Notes under the pieces: generated by a model
What the model saw: the letters and a program-made list of their open reading frames with translations, nothing else
Database searches by the model: none
Told to the model about the DNA's origin: nothing
Shown here: positions 40,099-44,519 of the stretch, piece by piece
Numbering within the stretch: the stretch's first letter is position 1
Layout: each line of letters starts with the position of its first letter
IMG/VR virus record: IMGVR_UViG_3300030412_000381
Span: 1 to 44,519 of that record
DNA: 44,519 bases
Source of the DNA: a virus
Reading direction: 5' to 3' (one strand)
Position numbers and translations under genes: made by a program

Positions 40099-41436
40099 TC
40101 AGTACTCATCAAAGTTCACACTCTCCATGGGGTCAACGTCGTATTTATTGTTCAATCTGTTACCCACCACGCTATTCCGTCGCGACCTGTCGATAGGGGC
40201 AACATCGATTGCAAACGTCAAAGCAACAGCATCCGCGTAGTCTGGTGATGGTTTAGGGTTTGGACCTTTGCGCATTGCCTGCTTGCTCTCTAGCATCAAG
40301 CGGTCTTTGTTGTCGTGATAGAACTCGCGATTAGTCAGTTCGGCTTTAAGTCGTACACTCTTAGGCAACGAGCCACCGTTGATTATCCACTTACGCATTC
40401 TGTCCCACATCTCAGCAGTACGATTGCCATAATGCTTATCATCCATGGCGTTACCACCAAAGTTCACCCCCGTGACATTCCACCCAAGCTGGTTCAATCT
40501 ATCCACGATGGGTCCACCCATACTACCCTCATCGACGTTCACTTGGTCGGGCTGGTGGTCTTGCAGCACTTTGGCGACGAGTGACACCACGGTCATTGAG
40601 TTTCGTGACTTCTGACCGGATATCGTATAAGTCTTCTCAGACCTACCATCAAGACCTCGCCGGAAATATATTACACAATCATCCTTACCACCACGCGCCA
40701 AATCTATCCCGCATATCAGCGCGTCGTCGTCTAAATACTTAACGGTTCGACCCATCGCTGAATCTACTGATTGTGAAGTGATAAATTGCATGTCGCTTGC
40801 TCCCAAAGGTTCACCCAACCAGATGTTAGGATAATTGTCAGGGTCTGCCTCTTCACAGTGTGCCCGCTCTTGTTCCAGCTCAGTCTCGTAGAACCATGGG
40901 TTATCGTAGTAATTGATTAAACATACCCATGAGTTTGGAGGTGGGTTAATGACGAATCGTTGATATGTGCTATCTGATTCTTTGAATGGATTGAAGGTTA
41001 TCCATATTTCAGAGCCTGCTGCTCGGATAGTATTGATGAGCGTTGTCCATGACCTGTCTGTTACAACCTGCCCTTCTTCAACCCAGCAGATGTCTACACC
41101 CTCGAATGATTTAACACTATCGACCGATGCGCCAGCTAAACCAGCAAAACTAAACTCAGTGCCGTTGATGCCTCGAATCTCTGTTTCTAGTATCTCGTAG
41201 AAGTTGGTAAGCCCAAGTTTGACAATATAGTCACTCAGCAGCTTGTGTACCGATTGTTTGATGGATTTTTGCACCTCGCGAGCACAGAGTATTCGCAAGG
41301 GTTTTGTCGTGCCTTTCAGCAATAATGCTTGTGCTACAGAGTGAGACTTGGCACCGCCTCGCCCGCCGTACATCACTTTGTATCGCATTGCCTCAAATAG
41401 AGGCTTTAGCTTACTCGGTATCTTTACGTGGGCCAT
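40099..41436 (-). CDS. Terminase large subunit, PBSX-type, 445 aa
   Basis: ATPase: Walker A GGRGGAKS (24-31), Walker B DICWVEE (115-121). Nuclease: acidic residues D245 (GIDLARGG), D302-E303 (VDEGSMG) and D399 (DYADA) fit the RNase H-like domain. Full length. It overlaps TerS by 26 bases. The PBSX-type family packages by either cos or pac, so the ends of the virion DNA cannot be inferred. Confidence 0.93.
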   Translation of the reverse strand: MAHVKIPSKLKPLFEAMRYKVMYGGRGGAKSHSVAQALLLKGTTKPLRILCAREVQKSIKQSVHKLLSDYIVKLGLTNFYEILETEIRGINGTEFSFAGLAGASVDSVKSFEGVDICWVEEGQVVTDRSWTTLINTIRAAGSEIWITFNPFKESDSTYQRFVINPPPNSWVCLINYYDNPWFYETELEQERAHCEEADPDNYPNIWLGEPLGASDMQFITSQSVDSAMGRTVKYLDDDALICGIDLARGGKDDCVIYFRRGLDGRSEKTYTISGQKSRNSMTVVSLVAKVLQDHQPDQVNVDEGSMGGPIVDRLNQLGWNVTGVNFGGNAMDDKHYGNRTAEMWDRMRKWIINGGSLPKSVRLKAELTNREFYHDNKDRLMLESKQAMRKGPNPKPSPDYADAVALTFAIDVAPIDRSRRNSVVGNRLNNKYDVDPMESVNFDEY

Positions 41437-41863
41437 TCGGTTCTATAAATTCTAGTGTGTGATTTACATTAAGATTGCCAGTATGTGTGATAGTCGCTTT
41501 ATCCGTAGCCATTCCGTGCAATTTAGCAATACCTAATACAGCGCCGTTAGCGGCACCTGCCTGCCCTTCGTCGCGTGCAAGCCGCAAGTTGGTACGGTAC
41601 TCATCAGTAAGCGATTCTACGCTAACCTCATTACGCTCACGCTTAATTGCAAACAGTCTTTCTATTTCAGCAGCAATATTTGGTTTTCTGAGGTTCTCAC
41701 TAGCGATGGTCGCCGCTGTATTTGAGCTATACCCAGCCTCTACAGCGGCTCGTGTTCCATTGCCATCTATTACATATTCTTCACAAAAGCGTTGCTGTTT
41801 GTGTTTAAGCGGTGGGAGTTCCCCCACGCTCGTCGATAAAAAGCTCATTTCCGTCATCTTCAT
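41411..41863 (-). CDS. Terminase small subunit, 150 aa
   Basis: The N-terminal helix-turn-helix region LKHKQQRFCEEYVIDGNGTRAAVEAGYS followed by A-x-x-x-A-S-E-N-L-R-K-P-N is the signature of terminase_2 small subunits. A helical oligomerisation region (about 75-110) and a short C-terminal tail follow. It recognises phage DNA and hands it to TerL, encoded in overlap downstream. Confidence 0.9.
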   Translation of the reverse strand: MKMTEMSFLSTSVGELPPLKHKQQRFCEEYVIDGNGTRAAVEAGYSSNTAATIASENLRKPNIAAEIERLFAIKRERNEVSVESLTDEYRTNLRLARDEGQAGAANGAVLGIAKLHGMATDKATITHTGNLNVNHTLEFIEPNGPRKDTE

Positions 41864-42104
41864 CCACCCATTTCAATTCTTGTTGATGCCATCGGTGCAT
41901 AAAGTCTAACATTTTACCAACCTCATTTGCCACTGAGTCTTTTTCCCCCAATCTCCGACTGTACTTTTCAATGTGTGAAAACATGACTTCACGATATGCG
42001 TCAGGTGTGAGTCGTCGTCCCCAATCATCTATCAAGTCTTCACCGTTATGACGCTCATACCGCTTCTGTTTTTCCGTCAATGACCATCCATTATTGTTAT
42101 TCAT
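41805..42104 (-). CDS. Hypothetical protein, DUF3310-like, 99 aa
   Basis: The pattern DLIDDWGRRLTPDAYREVMFSHIEKYSRRLGEKD followed by KMLDFMHRWHQQE resembles the small DUF3310 domain. That domain is also found in T7 gp1.7 and has the consensus D-x-I-x-x-W, KY-x-x-R and a terminal helix. The match is by eye and moderate. It overlaps TerS by 59 bases in another frame and the membrane protein gene by four bases. Confidence 0.6.
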   Translation of the reverse strand: MNNNNGWSLTEKQKRYERHNGEDLIDDWGRRLTPDAYREVMFSHIEKYSRRLGEKDSVANEVGKMLDFMHRWHQQELKWVDEDDGNELFIDERGGTPTA

Positions 42105-42313
42105 TTCACGTTCACCCTCATGTATTTTGCAGGAAGCTCGTCAGGGCAGGCAACTCGCTCAAACTTTGGAGCCTGCTCTATCCACTTACACTCCCCTGAC
42201 TCGGTTATGCCAACCGCTGGCATATTCACATAATTATTAACAACGACCAGTGTGCCGAAAAACACAACTATGCCCGCCAGCAACGCCAATACCGCCTCGC
42301 CCGTATTCTTCAT
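42101..42313 (-). CDS. Single-pass membrane protein, 70 aa
   Basis: ATG 42313 overlaps the previous stop as ATGA and follows GGGGAG. Residues 7-28 (AVLALLAGIVVFFGTLVVVNN) form one membrane helix. The rest (residues 30-70) carries two cysteines (C43 and C57 approximately) and would lie in the periplasm with N-in topology, where they could form a disulphide. Possible roles include superinfection exclusion, but no family is recognised. Confidence 0.65.
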   Translation of the reverse strand: MKNTGEAVLALLAGIVVFFGTLVVVNNYVNMPAVGITESGECKWIEQAPKFERVACPDELPAKYMRVNVK

Positions 42314-42477
42314 GATTTCCACTCCCCACAACAAAACGACTCGTCTGATTTCATTACTTTATCAAGTGAGCCTGTATTAGCCTGATAGCTTCGCACTGTT
42401 AGCTCATTATGCAATTTATAACATTTGCTGCACACTTTGCACATTACACCGTTCATCATCACGCGTTTACTTAGCAT
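42310..42477 (-). CDS. Small zinc-binding-like protein, 55 aa
   Basis: ATG 42477 is chosen for its GGGAG eight bases upstream; the longer frame starts inside the previous gene. CKVCSKC near residues 13-19 and CC in the tail (FCCGEW) suggest a zinc site. It overlaps both neighbours, as part of a run of short genes. Confidence 0.6.
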   Translation of the reverse strand: MLSKRVMMNGVMCKVCSKCYKLHNELTVRSYQANTGSLDKVMKSDESFCCGEWKS

Positions 42478-42604
42478 GTTCTTTTCTCCCAACACATTTT
42501 TCACATTTATCACCATACTTCCCAATTCTGTACACTACCTCACGATGACATTTGCACCCTTTGCAGTAGAACATTCCCACCGGTGTTAATTCTTTATTCT
42601 TCAT
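42467..42604 (-). CDS. Small zinc-ribbon-like protein, 45 aa
   Basis: ATG 42604 overlaps the previous TGA (ATGA). The 45-residue product has CKGC at 14-17 followed by C19-H20, and CEKC at 34-37, spaced as a zinc ribbon. Basic (11 Lys, 4 Arg). Overlap with both neighbours and codon pattern support it, though it is short. Confidence 0.6.
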   Translation of the reverse strand: MKNKELTPVGMFYCKGCKCHREVVYRIGKYGDKCEKCVGRKEHAK

Positions 42605-42882
42605 ACCTTTACCCCGCGTACTTTAAACCCTGCTCTTTCAATCATATCCCTAATCCACTCAGCATCTACATTCGCTAAAGAAGCATGGACCATACCGGAC
42701 TGCAAATACCGCATCGCGTTTCGTGAAGCCCGCCCCGCAGCATTATCATGATTAACAGACCGGATAAAAGCATCTTCTATTGCACTCGCTACAATACCGA
42801 ACATCAATTTACCCTGCGGTGATTCATGAAACTGTGGGCGAATTTTTGCATTAATCGCTTTAACTTTATCTCTTGTTTTCAT
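42601..42882 (-). CDS. Hypothetical protein, first gene of the leftward operon, 93 aa
   Basis: Preceded by GAGGAGTTGGT. Helical, basic (KTRDKVKAINAKIRPQF), with SAIEDAFIRSVNHDNAAGRASRNAMRYL in the middle and WIRDMIERAGFKVRGVKV at the end. No family recognised. It starts 35 bp downstream of the -10 of the leftward promoter and is followed by coupled small genes. Confidence 0.7.
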   Translation of the reverse strand: MKTRDKVKAINAKIRPQFHESPQGKLMFGIVASAIEDAFIRSVNHDNAAGRASRNAMRYLQSGMVHASLANVDAEWIRDMIERAGFKVRGVKV

Positions 42883-42916
42883 ACCAACTCCTCGTCATGT
42901 GAACATTCACCGTTCT

Positions 42917-42944
42917 ATAATACTACACCGTCATACAATGTCAA
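42917..42944 (-). promoter_or_regulatory. Leftward promoter of the terminase operon with operator repeats
   Basis: Minus strand TTGACA (42944-42939), 16-bp spacer, TATTAT (42922-42917). On the plus strand ACACCGTC (42925) and ACAATGTC (42935) form two 10-bp-phased repeats that overlap the -35 and spacer. Confidence 0.72.
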
Positions 42945-42951
42945 CCTTTTG

Positions 42952-43262
42952 AAAGGTAGTCAGGTAACCACGACTATCACCGTTTCTATAGAGGCATATT
43001 AGAATGTGTGTATGTTAAAGTAATACATTAAGTAACAATATTGATATACTCTAAATATAAGTATAGTGGTTACCTGACTACCTTTTACCCTAAGTCTTTG
43101 ATTCTATTAGCAAATAGCGGTAACCACCACTCGAAAAAGGTAGCCACTACTTTTAGCATTAACGCTACAAACGCGTGTTTCTAGCACGTGTTTCATAAAA
43201 CACACGCAAAAAAAGACGCTTAAAAAAGCGTCAATTTAAACACACGCTACAAACACGCGTTT
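42952..43262. other. Gene-free region with inverted and direct repeats, candidate replication origin
   Basis: There is no supported gene in about 310 bases. AAAGGTAGTCAGGTAACCAC (42952-42971) is repeated inverted and perfectly at 43066-43085. Between them lies an AT-rich core (about 43005-43065). GGTAACCAC (43119-43127) and AAAGGTAGCCAC (43136-43147) are further copies of parts of the element. A 23-bp direct repeat (43162-43184 and 43244-43266, 21 matches) and AAACACACGC words follow. The region adjoins the primase-helicase gene. Together this looks like an origin with iterons and an unwinding element; it is inference. Confidence 0.55.
43208..43232 (-). terminator. Rho-independent terminator after the primase-helicase
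   Basis: On the minus strand GACGCTT-TTTT-AAGCGTC is a perfect 7-bp stem with a 4-base loop, followed by seven T. It ends primase-helicase transcription before the leftward promoter of the terminase operon. Confidence 0.85.
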
Positions 43263-44519
43263 CTAGGAGTCGTTTAGACCCGACATTAATTGCACGTGAT
43301 AATATTCGTGTAATTCCACAGCACGCATTTCTCTGCACGCCTCATCGTTGGACCAGAATCTGACAACAGGGAGTCCTTTCTTCTGTGCTCGATATGATTC
43401 GTACCCTTCACGCGTCAGCATTTCCCCAACTCGTCTCTGACTTCTAACACCTGTGCTTTCTCGCAGCTTCATCATCAAGTCCGCAATGCGGAAACACTTC
43501 GGATTGAACACACCATCATCCAACCACTCCATCGCCATCGATTCGTACTCTGGCCGAGATGCATGTACCATTTTCCGCATTGCAGCAGTACGAACAGGCA
43601 ACTGTCCTGCGTTGAAGTTGGAGATGTCATAGTTAAGCAGGTAGTGATAGATGCCAGCAACAAAGTCAGGGTTGAAGTTAATCTCATCCCCTAACGCACG
43701 GTAGAATTCAATCGGCAATCGGTCGCTGCAATCTATGACCAATAATTTATCATCGTCTTCTTCAAACTGTAACGCATCGGCGTGGTTCGTGCACATATAC
43801 ATAGAGTACAGATTACGTTGAGTCTTCAGCCCTTGCCCTTTGATGTTCAATGTTTCTATATCATCATTGGCAAGCTTGGATTTGAGTTCATTGAACTGAC
43901 GCTTATCAGGCTGCCATACTTCTTCAAATATCAGCACCTTCTTGCCATTGAATATGTCACCCCATCCCGCTGCAACATCCTTATCACCTACCACAGATGC
44001 AGAGCCTGCAAAGATGATTGCCATGGGTTTTAACACTAATGACTTACCTGTTCTAGCACGACCACCGTTGATAATCTGCCATCGAATCTTCACTTCTGGT
44101 TTTTGCACAGTAAACGCCATGTGACCCAGAGCGTGATGCACGTTCTCTTTATATACATGGTCCATCAACTGCAACCACATCGTGATATCGTAAGGTTTTG
44201 GCACGATGGAAGGCGCACGGTAGGTATTGAGATATGTGTGTCCATCATATTCAAAAGTACGCTCTGGCGTAGGGTGCCACCCGATTTTATCTGCTGTCTG
44301 TTTCATTCGGCTACTCGCTATTATTGTAGAGGGAGTCTCATCACCTAGCTGCATGTGTGAGTACGTTGCATTCAATGACATGGGGCTTTGGAAAATGTTG
44401 CGTGATAAGTTATAAAACCCACCAGCGTTCTCAGTTATCAATACTACATTTTCCATCAGCCACTTTGCATCGTTGGCACCATTGGCTGAAGCATCGCTTC
44501 GCTGTATTGATTTAACTAT
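43263..44519 (-). CDS. Primase-helicase, C-terminal SF3-like helicase part
   Basis: This is the C-terminal half of the same gene as complement(1..1293); the last 98 bases of the window duplicate bases 2-99. Seen here are a Walker A motif GGRARTGKS (full-length residues 550-558), a Walker B strand ending in EE (597-598) and a sensor-1-like TNHAD (642-646). This arrangement is characteristic of the DUF5906 / superfamily 3 helicase module of phage primase-helicases. The stop TAG is at 43263-43265 and overlaps a 23-bp repeat of the adjacent putative origin. A strong terminator follows on this strand. The protein should be the replicative helicase working with the phage polymerase and SSB. Confidence 0.92.
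   Translation of the reverse strand: MVKSIQRSDASANGANDAKWLMENVVLITENAGGFYNLSRNIFQSPMSLNATYSHMQLGDETPSTIIASSRMKQTADKIGWHPTPERTFEYDGHTYLNTYRAPSIVPKPYDITMWLQLMDHVYKENVHHALGHMAFTVQKPEVKIRWQIINGGRARTGKSLVLKPMAIIFAGSASVVGDKDVAAGWGDIFNGKKVLIFEEVWQPDKRQFNELKSKLANDDIETLNIKGQGLKTQRNLYSMYMCTNHADALQFEEDDDKLLVIDCSDRLPIEFYRALGDEINFNPDFVAGIYHYLLNYDISNFNAGQLPVRTAAMRKMVHASRPEYESMAMEWLDDGVFNPKCFRIADLMMKLRESTGVRSQRRVGEMLTREGYESYRAQKKGLPVVRFWSNDEACREMRAVELHEYYHVQLMSGLNDS
44422..44519. repeat. Terminal direct repeat, right copy (assembly overlap)
   Basis: Exact second copy of bases 2-99. Removing one copy leaves a circle of about 44,420 bp and restores the primase-helicase gene. Confidence 0.95.

Noticed and set aside
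42952-43085. Inverted repeat as a transposon end or attachment site
   Set aside because: No transposase or integrase is present and the enclosed 94 bp is only AT-rich DNA.

Overview
The window is one complete, circularly assembled genome of a tailed bacteriophage of about 44.4 kb. Bases 2-99 recur exactly at 44422-44519, and the replicative primase-helicase gene runs off the left end and continues in frame from the right end. The virion genes (PBSX-type terminase, portal, Bbp19-like protein, scaffold-like protein, major capsid protein, Bbp16-like cement protein, adaptor and nozzle-like tail proteins, T7 gp14-like and other ejection proteins, beta-helix spike, T7-type fibre) point to a short-tailed phage of the BPP-1/epsilon15 kind. 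A Gram-negative, probably gammaproteobacterial host is inferred from TraR-like and Ea22-like accessory genes and sigma70-type promoters. I see no integrase, phage RNA polymerase, reverse transcriptase, tRNA or CRISPR array, so a virulent phage transcribed by host polymerase is the simplest reading.

Layout: the plus strand from 1509 to 14480 carries early and replication genes. First come small accessory proteins, including a hexapeptide-repeat protein. Next is an operon led by a ribbon-helix-helix (RHH) regulator that contains a Cas4/RecB-like nuclease (DUF2800), an ssDNA-binding protein (DUF2815) and a family B DNA polymerase. A third promoter leads a VRR-NUC nuclease, a probable structured RNA, small proteins, a SpoT-like HD hydrolase, an EF-Tu-motif protein, a TraR/DksA-like protein and a SNF2-like helicase. 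The minus strand from 42882 down to 14475 carries, in transcription order, small zinc-binding and membrane proteins, terminase, head genes, tail and ejection genes, spike, a 2380-residue polyvalent protein, tail fibre and the lysis cassette. The primase-helicase (minus, 1293 across the ends to 43263) sits beside a gene-free AT-rich region bounded by a 20-bp inverted repeat, the best candidate for the replication origin.

The two arms diverge at 1294-1508 and converge at 14475-14480, where the last genes overlap. Five promoter regions carry direct repeats of an 8-bp word close to ACAATGTC spaced exactly 10 bp apart; a sixth stretch beside the leftward promoter has two more. One array lies on the promoter of the RHH gene itself. 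This suggests one autoregulated RHH protein controlling early, replication and virion transcription. A second theme is a cluster (11442-13002) of a predicted ppGpp hydrolase, an EF-Tu-like short protein and a TraR-like RNA polymerase effector, which together could rewire the host stringent response.
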